The translations under genes and the position numbers were made by a program. From the NCBI GenBank assembly GCA_027605045.1, contig JAQFWX010000200.1, positions 1 through 43,528 of the forward strand: DNA of 43,528 bases. Reading direction: 5' to 3'. The notes under the pieces are model-generated. The model searched no databases, was not told the DNA's origin, and saw only the letters and a program-made list of their open reading frames with translations. The DNA is from Phallus indusiatus (taxonomy: Eukaryota > Basidiomycota > Agaricomycetes > Phallales > Phallaceae). Position 1 is the first letter of the stretch. The number at the start of each line of letters is the position of its first letter. Below are positions 33,403 to 43,296 of the stretch, one piece after another.

Positions 33403-35603
33403 GTATACACTGGGACCATTGTCATCATCGTCCCATTGGTATTGGATGCCCTCGTCGTCCTCGACGGGTCGTTGGTGGGCTCGTCTTGGGCCACCTCTTC
33501 CTCCACAGCTTGTTCAGCTGTGGGGTCTTCCACGTTCTCCTGCGGGGCATCGTTCGATGTCTCGCCAGAGGTCTCTTCAACCTCTTCGATACGACCCACA
33601 TTGGCTCGTACCTGTCTCAGTCTGGGGCACGCATTTCTGTAATGTCCCACCTGCCCACAGTTGAAACACGTGGGAGGGGTAGTGCTAGTGCGATTGTTCG
33701 TACTAGTTGGGGCAGTCCTAGCGGGCTGCGAGTTATGATTTCTCGAGCTTGATGAGCTCGAGGCGATCCCCAATGGGGAATTGCCATTAGTTCGCGTCTC
33801 ATGAGGACGCGCAGAGGGACCTTGGTTCCTCTGGTTCAAGCGCATATTGTTTGAATGCGCTTGTCTGGCCAAGTTGGTGTGGCTGCTGCTGCCCTACCAC
33901 TACTGCCACTACTACCCGTTGGACGGGTAGTGCTTCTTTGGGAGGCCGTTATCGACCTCCGCTTCTTGAACGCCTCCTCTACTTGGATGGCGAGTGCAAG
34001 AAGTTCCTTAGCAGACATCTGCTCAGGACTACCGCCTCTGAATGCTACTTCAGCGGCGAGGCTGTGGTTCAGCCCATCAAGGAACCTCCTCCTGAATGTA
34101 TAATCATCAGGAGGGTGCGCTAGTCTGTTGGCTAGCGTGAGTAACGCACTCATGTATTCGTGTACAGAGTGCGATCCTTGCCGTTCGCGTTCGAACTGGA
34201 TCGCCACCTCACTTCTCGAGTGGGGTGGGAGGAATCGTTCGTGTAGTCTCCGTAAAGCGGGGACTAGGGTCCACTCATGCATGGGACGAGTACCTCGTTC
34301 CACGTTCTGGGTGAACCACTCTTGTGCCAACCCTTCTAGGCGCATGCCTAGAAAGGAGAGTTGCTCTGCTTGGCTGACTTCTCCAAGCAGGTGGTTTACG
34401 CGTAGCCAGCGTAACAGACCCGACACAAAGTTGTCGAAGTCCTCGGCTCTGGACGAGCCGCTATATGTGGGCGGGAGCCCTATCTTCGCTCCTGCTTTCG
34501 CAAGGGGCGAGTTGCCTGGCATCATATCCCTGTTTGCAATCAGGGCTTCTTGAACCATGGCTATGACGCCCTCAAGTACTGGGGCGTCGTCGTTGAAAGG
34601 GTCAAACCTTTCAACACGTTCCTCATCGAACGGTGTGGCGCGGAGATCCTCGCCATACTGTGGTCGACGAGCGTATCCATCATATGGATCGATACGTGGT
34701 GCTTCTGCTGGGTTAGCAGATGCTTGCCTCTGCCCATTGGGCTCGGCACTTTGCCTTGGCAGTTGTCTGCCAGGGGTGATGCTCTGTCGTCTGGACGACT
34801 TGAGCTTGTGGCTGGGTCTGGCGATGGGATCCTATCGCCAGTGATGGCATTATAGCCACCTTCAAGCACACGAGCATGGCGGACCGCGTTCATACGCGCG
34901 TCCCTCGCGATGCGGATCCTATCTTGGATGATCCGCATTTGCTGCTCGTTGGGAGTGTCAGTCTCGAGAGAGCCTGCTACAGCTTCCTCGAGCGCGTTAG
35001 TGGCCGTCTCCACAGCCCGTGCATGCGTACGGATTGCTCTGTCGGAGAGTAGCCTTGCTATCCTCTGGTATTCGAGGGCAGCTTGGGCGACCACTTCAGC
35101 ATCCTCTCGTGGGGTGCTCCATTTCGCGACTGGTTCACCAGTCGCGTGGCTATCTCGGTATCGATATAGTCACCAACCGCGTCAGACTCGTGAGGCGGTT
35201 GTCTTGTGAAACGGTGCATTCGTCTCACTGTTTCTCTGCCAGCCTCTATTTCGGGGCCGGGGTTTCTAGGAGCTGTATATGCTGTAGCTCCTTGAGTAGG
35301 AGGTCTATCAGGACGCGTACTCGGTCCTGGGGTAACGTTCTGGGAACGTTGTCTGGTGCCTGTTGGTGCAGGCTCAGGGGATTGGGAATTACCAGCTGTC
35401 GCTGGTGATGGACTGGCATATGTCGGTCCCGTCGGTGTAGCAAACCTAGCTTGTGGGGCTGGGTTTGTGAATTGATAGGCAAGGCGACTCGTCGGCCCTG
35501 CTGGTCTAGGGCGAGTAGATCCCGTACCTGGTGCAGGCGGGTCTACCGCTCTGCTTTTTCCTTTGTCAGAGCGTGCTCGTGCAGGCTCTGCTTCAGGAGA
35601 CAA
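33403..35603 (-). CDS. gag: gag of the chromovirus
   Basis: Pro/Ser-rich N-terminal part (PARARSDKGKSRAVDPPAPG), then a helical region (YQRIARLLSDRAIRTHARAV), then the capsid core: PPTYSGSSRAEDFDNFVSGL, LSFLGMRLEGLAQEWF, SHSVHEYMSALLTLANRL, RRRFLDGLNHSLAAEV. It ends with the CCHC zinc knuckle CFNCGQVGHYRNACP and an acidic linker into protease. No in-frame ATG is visible at the upstream end, where a TAG precedes the frame at about 35640, so the start is missing or lies in a lost leader. Frame slips at CC 35119-35120, GGGG 34773-34776, near 33870 and GGG 33466-33468; with those read through, gag and pol form one frame. Confidence 0.85.
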
Positions 35604-35689
35604 GTCTGTTGTCCTGACTTGGTCCCTGTCAGAGCCCTAGTACTATAATTCTTGGTTTACCTCCTCTTAACCAGATTTATGCATGCGCA

Positions 35690-36258
35690 CGCGCGCGCAA
35701 CAGAGTGAGCGAGTGGGTGTGTGCGCGCGCAGCAGAGTGAGTTAGGGTGTGCGCGCGCGCAACAGAGTGAGTGGGTGGATGTGCGTGCAGAGTGGGTGGA
35801 TGTGCGCGCAGAGTGGGTGGGTGTGTGCACACAGAGTGGGTGGGTAGGTGTGCGCGTGTGCAGAGTGAGTGGGTGTGTGTGCACACAGTGGGTGGCGCAC
35901 GTGAGTTAGGGTGTGCGCGTGCACAGCAGAGTGAGTTAGGGTGTGCGTGCGCGCAACAGAGTGAGTGAGTGGATGTGCGCGTGCAGAGTGAGTGGGTGTG
36001 TGCACACAGAGTGGGTGGGCGCACGTGCAGAGTGAGTTAGGGTGTGCGCGCGCGCAACAGAGTGAGTGAGTGGATGTGCGTGCGCAGAGTGGGTGGGTAG
36101 GTGTGCGCGTGCGCAGAGTGAGTGGGTGTGTGCGCGCGTGCAGAGTGAGTGTGCGTGTGCGCATGCAGAGTGAGTGGGTAGGTGTGCGCGCGCGCAGAGT
36201 GAGTGGGTGTGTGTGCACACAGAGTGGGTGGGCACACATGCAGAGTGAGTTAGGGTGT
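35690..36258. repeat. GT/GC-rich minisatellite
   Basis: Irregular tandem array of about 30-50-bp units built from GTGTGCGCGCGC, (C)AACAGAGTGAG, TGAGTGGATG and GAGTTAGGGTGTG. Many units contain TTAGGG. Translated frames give the spurious THSLC..ARAHP repeats often mis-annotated as proteins; I do not call genes here. It abuts the broken 5' end of the chromovirus. Confidence 0.85.
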
Positions 36259-39200
36259 GTTAGGGCTACTCAGCTCACATGAGGGAGGGGATCCTAAGTG
36301 ATGTCAAGATCCGAGACCGTTCGAGATCACGAGATCAAGAGTTCGAAGTTTGAGAGATCAAGAGACGAGGAACTTGGCTTCAACTTATGTGTTGCGCCCA
36401 CTCCAAAGGCTTGATAATATTCCTCAATTTCGATCATGACAAATCGAGTACTCACAACGAAGAACAACCGGAGATAACGAAGACTTTGGCGATGGAGGTC
36501 GCCAAAGGCGAGAGATCGAGAATTGGAAGATCGAGAAAACAGGGTTTCGAGATTAGAAGATGAGTTGTAATTCAAAGAGGTTTTGAATACAATGAAATAT
36601 ATTGAATCGAATCAGAGTTTGATTTCAAGATGACTTTGTATGGTATTTACAACGAGTTTAAATACTAGAAAGTAATGCAGGGTCAAGTACAAAGAAAGTA
36701 CTAATTCGGAAAGTACATAATCGTACTTGAGGAAGTCGTGAGGTTCGTTAGAATCATAAGGAAGGAAATGTTAGGGTGACTCAGGGCACACACCTAGAGG
36801 AGGAAAACCTAAGATCTATTGAGGGGCAGTGACTAACTACTGTTGAGGGCGCGAACGAGGTAAAAGAAGAACCCGAGTACTGTAAACGACCCTGCACCGG
36901 CTGCAGTAGCGCGGACGACAATATATGCGCCGTCAAACACTCAAAACACCGAAGACTAACGTTTAAAGACCGGAGTCGAGACCCTAGACTGTCTGGTTGG
37001 AACAACCAGACAGTAACCTCGTTTGGACTACCCCGGAGCTGCTAGACCATTCGGACTTAAGTTTTCTTTCTTTCTTTTACTTAGATTCAATCTTCAGCGT
37101 TCAGAAATCCTTTAAAATTCTGTTCCGTCTAGTTCCTTTGTTTTATTTCCTCCATTTATCCATTTCTTTGTGTTTCTTTTGTCAGTTTCTCCATTTTGCT
37201 ATTTTTCTGAAAAGACCGTCGTTAAAAAGGGGAATTAGAGTTCCGGAATTAGCGGAAAATTAGTTAGACTAAAAATGTATTTAAGAACGTCGTTTTCGAC
37301 GTAGAAAAACAAGTTCTATTCCCCCATTTTACTCAGAAATCAACCTTAAGGTCGCATTTTCACTCAAAACTCGAAATTACTTTCAAAACCTACTTTATTT
37401 CTTATTCTACCATTACATCCTCTTATCTTACACTATTTTACTCTATTCTACTCCTTATTCACACACGCCGCTCCCTTTCCTTCCTGATTACTCCTGACTC
37501 TGGCTTCACTACTCACCTAGAGGAGGGAAAACCTAAGAGAACAAGCTTAGGTATCCCCCTCTAGGGAAAACGCATATAAGTACAGGATGTGAGGTGCCCA
37601 ACTGATCTCTGCGGGATCTGAGGGGATACAGATAGAAATCGAAGTAAATTGAAGAGATCGAGAAATCGAAAGAACGACGGAAGTAGTGGAAACTGCAAAA
37701 TACGGGAAATGAAGGGGATCATGATACGAAAAGAAACCGAAAGAAATCGAAGAAATCGAATAATTGGAAGAGGTGCTAGCGTACCGTGACAGGAAATAGA
37801 AAGTATTCTATTTATATCATGGAACCTCACCGATCATCAAAGTCAATAAATCGGTGATCGGTAGTTCAAGAGATCGCATAGTGCGATCTCTATAAAGTTC
37901 GTTCGTTCGAAATCGAAAGGAATGTGAATTCGGTGAAAATCAGAAAATCGGTGTCATGAGAAAATCAGCTCATGACAAGTGACTATATTGAGAAAATACT
38001 AACTACTCACCTAGAGGAGGGGACCCTAAGAGAACAAGCTTAGGGACCCTCACTCTAGGTACAGCTACTATATACATAAACAATGATGCGGCATGTGGTA
38101 AGGATGCTCACGGGTATTGAGATACCCAGGCTACCCGGGTAATGATCCGCAGGTAACGGGTACCTGCTTACATAATTACCCGGGTCAATTTTACCTGCAG
38201 ATCCGGGTTTCGCTTTTGGCAACAGGCAGGTACCCGCAGGTATGCAATAACCTCGATCTGTGCCATATGTGTACAATTTTCTAGTGGGTTTCATTGTGAT
38301 TTTTATTTTTATTTTTGGCTCTAGAGAGCTCAAATTTTGCTTAAAATGCAAATAAAAAAATATGTAATGAATATTTTTTGAATATCTACAAGATAAGTCG
38401 GGCGCTTATTTAGGCGCCCGTGTTACATAAGCAAAAAAGGTCTCAAATTGTCTAAACCAGAGAATTTTGAGGTATTCTCTGTTACCCGGGTACCTGCCAC
38501 GGTTACCCATACCCGCACGGGTAATTACCTGAGGATCCAGGTATCACTGTCAAGTACTGATATCTGGGAACGGTAACTGATACTGTAACGTATTTTAGTC
38601 ACTGATAAATAGAATAATAACCATCACCGTGGATTGACGATAGTCAGGACTTGGCCTCAACCTATAAGAGGTTGTGCCCCGACAGTCTTCCTTGTGGTTT
38701 GCCCTGATGTTCGTCACGAGCGTCAAGTTCGTCTAGGACGTCTCGAAGGAGTGCATTCCGAGCTTCAAGAGCTGCGAAATGTATCTCGTGTTGGATGAGA
38801 TCAAGTTCGACAATAATAAAGAGGGCTTCGAGATGAAGCTCTCGGCAACGACGGATAATCTCCATTGCTGCAGATCTTGAATGATGATCTTGGTGTTCAA
38901 TGATGAGGAGAATAGAGGAGAAGAGATTATATAGAGATATCGAACTACATTTGATATTAAGTCTGAAGAACTATCTACGTGTATGCTAGGGTTTATATAC
39001 ACATCAGATAAATAATTGGAGCTCAGTTCGAAATACAAACAAGTCGTGAGATTCGTAAGGGACGTTCATATATACAGGGTAGTTGCACTCATGTGATGAC
39101 CATGAGGCAGATAAGAACAAAGGGAAACACATACATGGACCTACACTTGTCATTGATGATCTCATAACCGGAACATGCGTGGGATGTTCTAGAAAGTACG

Positions 39201-40130
39201 ATCCGCGGATGTTCCAGGAGTTAAGAGAGACGGGTATGTCTCTTTTTGAGTTGTGAGGTTGTTACGCGACGGGGTCGGGATGACTAAGCAAGGCTCGGGA
39301 GGATCGGACGTGGGTCGGATGTTGGTCGGCTTCAACTTACTCTTGAGTTGCGCCCTCACGGTGCGTCACCAACAATTTCGGGTCGGGCTGGGTCTCCGAT
39401 GTACAAGTGACGTCGGAGTTACTAGGAGTGAGACTGAGCTGCGAAGCTGCGAAGTCTCGAGGCTAGGGAAAGGGTCAGAGAGGTGGGACAAGGATAGAGT
39501 TGGGTCGGAGAGGTTATCAGAGGTTAGGAGTGAGGTCGGAGAAATCGGTCAGAGGTAGTTGTTGAAGAAGATAGACACAACGTCGCCGACGACATTCGAG
39601 GATGTCGTCAACGACGACAAGGGATCTTGTTAGGGCACGATCGTTCAGCGATTAGACTTAAGGATCAGACTGCTACTATAACCCAGTAACCCAGTCTATA
39701 ATAGCGCAAGGAACTACACATGCGCGCACAGTTGTATATATACATGATTACGCTATTATAGGGGCAAAAGACATATAGTATACCAAAGCACACCAACCAT
39801 AGGATAGTCCAATCCTCCTGAAATTTGGCACACATATTCTACATATATAAGAGGGTTTTGGTGCAAAAAATCTAAGGATTTGGCGGGCCGGTTCTGGAGA
39901 TACAGGCAGAACAAGTTGCACTATATGGGGAGGAGGAGATGATAGTTTTCACTCAAGGTGTATTTGAGTTAAGATAAATTGTATTGTTTAAAACAGTTTT
40001 ATTCATCATTTTAACTGAGTTTATCAATGGTATTTTATATTATGATATTATTACAAAAATCCATTTTCACATCGGGGACATTTATACATGTGCGTATGAT
40101 GCCAGTCATATGTATTGACATCCTTAGCAC
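36259..40130. repeat. subtelomeric patchwork of LTR-like debris and short repeats
   Basis: No intact gene. A boundary motif recurs: GGGCTACTCAGCTCACA (36265), GTGACTCAGGGCACACACC (about 36776), ACTACTCACCTAGAGGAGGG (about 37508) and ACTACTCACCTAGAGGAGGG (about 38002). The last two are followed by CCTAAG-AGAACAAG-CTTAGG, an inverted repeat. A second motif, on the minus strand GGGCGCAAC...GTTGAAGCC, occurs at about 36376-36404, 39325-39354 and, diverged, 38651-38680; each sits next to sequence sharing TCGTGAGRTTCGT, as LTR-plus-leader remnants would. A small minus frame (38662-38865, MEIIRRCRELHLEALFIIVE) may be a leader ORF. Confidence 0.5.
38095..38560. repeat. foldback-like block rich in ACCCGGGTA
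   Basis: Both ends are dense in CCCGGGTA/GGTACCTG words in opposite orientation, the centre is AT-rich and holds GGGCGC..GCGCCC (about 38400-38420). Resembles a decayed hAT-type foldback MITE, but I could not pair clean terminal repeats or a target duplication. Confidence 0.4.
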
Positions 40131-41182
40131 TCAGAAGCTTTGGAAGCTTTTCTTTGCCTGTCTGAGCATTGAGAAAGCATTATGGATATGCTTCACATAT
40201 CCCGCAATGCCCTCACGTAGATCACTGCCACGTGCAATAGGCAGTAACGCTTGCTCCTTAAGAGCATTAGATCCTTGTAAATCTTTTTGGTATTCTCCAG
40301 TGTTTCATCAATATCATCTACTTCTTCAGCACTCTCCTGAAGACACTGAATATGAAACCACCTTTTACAAAAACGACAAAAACGTTGTACGTCCTTGTCG
40401 GGATGATAATGCTCCATACATTCAGACATGCATGAAGGAATAGGACCCTATAAAGAATGAGAGGGAGTTGAAATATAAATAAATAAATATACTTTGACAG
40501 CAAGAGTTTTTCGACGTTCACATTCTGTGAAAAATAAAGCGTGTGTAAAGACTATTGTCAGGAATGTATTCCTGATTGACTGTATCATCCAAAGTATGGA
40601 TTTTCCTAGCCTTGCCTATGAAAACGTTCAGGAATAGTTAAGCGTATTCTTAAAATATTATTTATTTACCGTCGATTGCGGATCGTTCTATAACATCTTC
40701 ATGATCGGTAAAGATAAGCTCCCAATCACCCAATTTATTCCTTAAAAGATAAAGTGAAAAAATAATAGTTATAAATATAATATAACTAACATAAATGCCT
40801 TTCGTAATTCTTTTTTTGAGCAGGTGTAAATATCGGAAAGGTTTGTAGCCAAGTAAGTGAGATCTGTTATAAAACCATTGAACCATAAAATGGGGGTAAC
40901 TAGACTCCTATTTTTGAAATCAGTAAATATAAATATACATCACGCTAAAACATACCGGACTTTTCCGAATTTCTTTGATACGTCCTTTCCATAAGATTTG
41001 TTCTCTTTTTTGAGAAGCGGGAGATTTTTCCTCCCCATAAATCAAAAGGCTAAGGTGGATAATTATTTATGGTTCTGTATTATAAAATAAACTTACTCTG
41101 TTCCGGTTTTCAGCAGTCCGAAATCAGCATCTAAATATTCAGAAAGCACAGGCCAAGTATTCCAAGCAGAAGGAGCAGACAT
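40131..41182 (-). CDS. BAH-domain protein with C-terminal Cys/His (PHD-like) finger
   Basis: Start 41182 (MSAPSAWNTWPVLSEYLDAD), GTAAGT donor after LLKTGT, then QILWKGRIKEIRKSP, YPHFMVQWFYNRSHL, DWELIFTDHEDVIERSAID, KARKIHTLDDTVNQEYIPDN and LYTRFIF: the strand order and W-F-Y motif of BAH chromatin-reader domains. A later exon gives CMSECMEHYHPDKDVQRFCR and FCKRWFHIQCLQ, a Cys/His finger like a PHD. The tail is LKEQALLPIARGSDLREGIA to KKSFQSF, stop 40131. The frame slips at TTTTT 40284-40288 and at least once near 40520. Agaricomycetes carry many such genes, often near chromosome ends; the role is unknown. Its start faces the Ulp1-like gene across 136 bp. Confidence 0.65.
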
Positions 41183-41318
41183 GATATGCTGAACTTGAAT
41201 ACTTTGAAGAGTTATTTATAAGTAATGACTGAGTTTAAATTTGATAAGCTGATCTGAATTTGATCGATGCTGATCTATAATAGTCTTCTTGTTTCAAATT
41301 CATACTTGTTAACACTCA
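41183..41318. promoter_or_regulatory. 136-bp bidirectional promoter of the terminal gene pair
   Basis: The only sequence between two outward-facing starts. AT-rich, with repeated TGATCTGAA/TTTGAT words (GATAAGCTGATCTGAA, TTTGATCGATGCTGATCTA). No classical TATA box is clear. Such a short shared promoter implies coupled expression; this is inference. Confidence 0.4.
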
Positions 41319-43296
41319 GTGATGGCACCCATTACAAGAGCTCAGAAACAGAAACAGACTGTTCCGATAGTAAAACCTATGACTCCCATAAAAGTAAAAG
41401 ATATAGAAATAGAATTTCCCTCTCCTATCACACCAGACCCACGTCCTCCATTGGAAAACTTTCCTTCTCCTATCACACCAGAACAACGTCCTCCGTTATA
41501 AGGGTCTCAACGGGTATTGCAAACGGGTACCCTCGCAGCGTTCAGCCAATCAGATTGCAGGATTTTTGGGTCAAGGGCAAAATCCTGCATTCTGATTGGC
41601 TAAGCAGCAGCAGTACCAGTACCCATAAGTCATACCCGTTGAGACCCCTACTCCGTTAGAAAACTTTCCTTCTCCAATTACACCGGAACAACGTCCCCGA
41701 TTAGAAAACTTTCCTTCTCCCATCACACCGGAAGCAGAGTTTCTATTACCACCGACCAAAATATCTGAATCTGGTAATATATCCATTTAATATGTATACA
41801 AAACATAGTAATATCTCCCAGACAATGAAAAATCCCCGTCTTCTCCCGAGTTTCGTCCTGAAAATATCTCTAGTTCAGAAGGTGGAAATATATTAGAGAA
41901 TAATATCGAGGAAGAGGAAGAAGAGGAAGGTGAAACGTTAACGAGTAGAGGTAGACGGTTTCAAAGTGATAATTTGAAAAGCCTCATAATCCTTGTAGAA
42001 ATACTATTATTCAATCCGTCTTGTTGGGGGCCTGCATGGGATGATATTGAAACACTTGAACCCGGTCGGTGGTTAGGTGGGGATCTGATGGGGATCTATT
42101 TCCTCAGCCAGCTTCCACACCATTTGGAAGACTGTCTTACCTTATATATTCCCATGAATATTACGGTTCTAATTGAACGTCGGCTACACATCAAACAGAA
42201 TCCCATAGCAAATGAAGATAAAACATTTATTCGGAATTTTACGGATACCGTCCTACGCAGCGTATTCCGAAAAGACCGGTTACGATGGTGATACTACTTC
42301 AACGTCATTATTTCGTCGTGACATTTGATACCCGGAACCGAAAAGCATATGTATACGGTCGGCTCGGTCTCAATAGACAACATGGAATGTTAAGTGACGA
42401 AGAGATAGAGTGTTCGCGTGAAACTCGGGCAGGAAAAGATAGATGGGAGGAATGGAAAGGATCTGCGTATTGGGAAGCAGTACACGATCTGTTAGGTTGG
42501 GAATGCCCATCCAGTAAGACGGTGACGGTATTCTCTTTGGAATGGTTTGCAGTAAGTGGGCGATGCTAGGTAAATGTCTGAAACTAACAAGTAAATAATC
42601 AGAACGGACGAGACTGCGGGCCGATCGCGGTATTTGTATTTGAGTCATTGGTTATCAGAGACGGTCTAGTACTGGACAAGCATGACTTGCCAAAGCTGCC
42701 CGAACGACCTTGCGCACCATATACGATATCAAATATTGCAAAAAGCGCTACCTCGGATTTGAAGTATATCAACGTTGGACGATATTATCAACGACTGAGG
42801 CAGCCCCTCTTGCCTGGAAAGTGGTAGACGATTACTATCTGAACCCATGGATAGAAGCGCTCTCGTATCAACCGCTAGGCTCTGAAGCGATCCAGAATCT
42901 TCATAAGAAGATGAGACAGGCACCCACGCATGCTCGCGATGTAAAATGCTAGTCAGAGGATTTATCAAAACTAAAACGAAACAAGATATTATCAAGTTTC
43001 GTCAAACAGTGCAGCAATCCAATCCAGAGGTTTCCAGCGATGAGTCCGAGACTGAGGAGTTGGATATGGTACAAGATCGATCGGTTTCACAGGACGGGCC
43101 AGTGGAGACTAAAAAGTATAGCTCTTTTAGAGCTATTGCGAGACGGGAGCGACTGTCAGGGTACGCTACCGCGTCCCCTCATTTTTCCTTATTTATTATC
43201 ATCGGTATATATCTATTTCTATCTTATTTATATTTCCCGTGCATTGCCTCTACCATCCGTTTATTCTCTCCGTCCATATTTGGGTTTAGGGTTTAG
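41319..43296 (+). CDS. Ulp1/C48-like cysteine protease gene, broken by a MITE and ending at the telomere
   Basis: N-terminus with tandem LENFPSPITPEQRPPL repeats; a 152-bp MITE (41499-41650) interrupts the repeats and brings a stop. Intron 41774-41821, then EEEEEEEGETLTSRGRRFQ and a catalytic-like domain: RWLGGDLMGIYFLSQLP, HYFVVTFDTRNRKAYVYGR (His and Asp region), and after intron 42552-42602 the Cys motif NGRDCGPIAVFVFES typical of Ulp1-family proteases. Later YQRWTILSTTEAAPLAWKVV and a CxxC-like CSRCKML. Slips at GG 42287-42288, CCTT 42708-42711 and CCC 42923-42925. The last frame runs into telomere repeats (stop 43296), though a donor-like GG|GTACGC at 43160 suggests a lost final exon. 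SUMO or ubiquitin-like substrate is unknown. Confidence 0.65.
41499..41650. mobile_element. hAT-type MITE (152 bp) with 8-bp target duplication
   Basis: Terminal inverted repeats TAAGGGTCTCAACGGGTA (41499-41516) and, read inward from 41650, TAGGGGTCTCAACGGGTA match at 17 of 18 positions. The flanks CTCCGTTA (41491-41498) and CTCCGTTA (41651-41658) are an exact 8-bp duplication, as made by hAT transposases. A second inner stem (41544-41566 with 41579-41601) pairs 22 of 23 bases, so the whole element folds back. It has no coding capacity and depends on a transposase elsewhere. Without it and one copy of the duplication the repeat-coding frame of the protease gene would be continuous. Confidence 0.92.

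Larger units (their letters stand above)
27415..35650 (-). mobile_element. Ty3/Gypsy chromovirus, 3' LTR present, 5' end missing, saturated with hairpins
   Basis: Reading on the minus strand: gag, protease, RT, RNase H, integrase, chromodomain, an extra coiled-coil ORF, polypurine tract and one LTR. Domain order is that of chromoviruses. The likely 5-bp target duplicate next to the LTR is GGTGC (27415-27419), but its partner is lost because the 5' LTR is absent and the sequence changes to minisatellite at about 35690. Throughout, the sequence is tiled with perfect inverted repeats of 6-10 bp. The coding frames break at about ten homopolymers, mostly as a single missing base, and are otherwise intact and apparently young. 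Confidence 0.9.

Noticed and set aside
28705..33752. Long plus-strand ORFs opposite gag, pol and the extra ORF
   Set aside because: They are antisense shadows; the hairpin-rich, GC-balanced sequence leaves few stops on either strand.
27420..35640. Regular hairpins considered as CRISPR, integron attC sites or tRNA clusters
   Set aside because: Each stem has a different sequence, spacing is irregular and the stems lie inside conserved retroelement protein frames; none folds as a tRNA.
35600..35650. Primer-binding site: TCAGAGCCCTAGT resembles the common TGGTATCAGAGC motif
   Set aside because: It is on the strand opposite to the element's sense strand and lacks an adjacent LTR, so the match is probably chance.
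35657..36282. Many overlapping Thr/His/Ser/Leu/Cys-repeat ORFs on both strands
   Set aside because: They are translations of the minisatellite in several frames at once; no frame is privileged and no start context or homology supports a gene.
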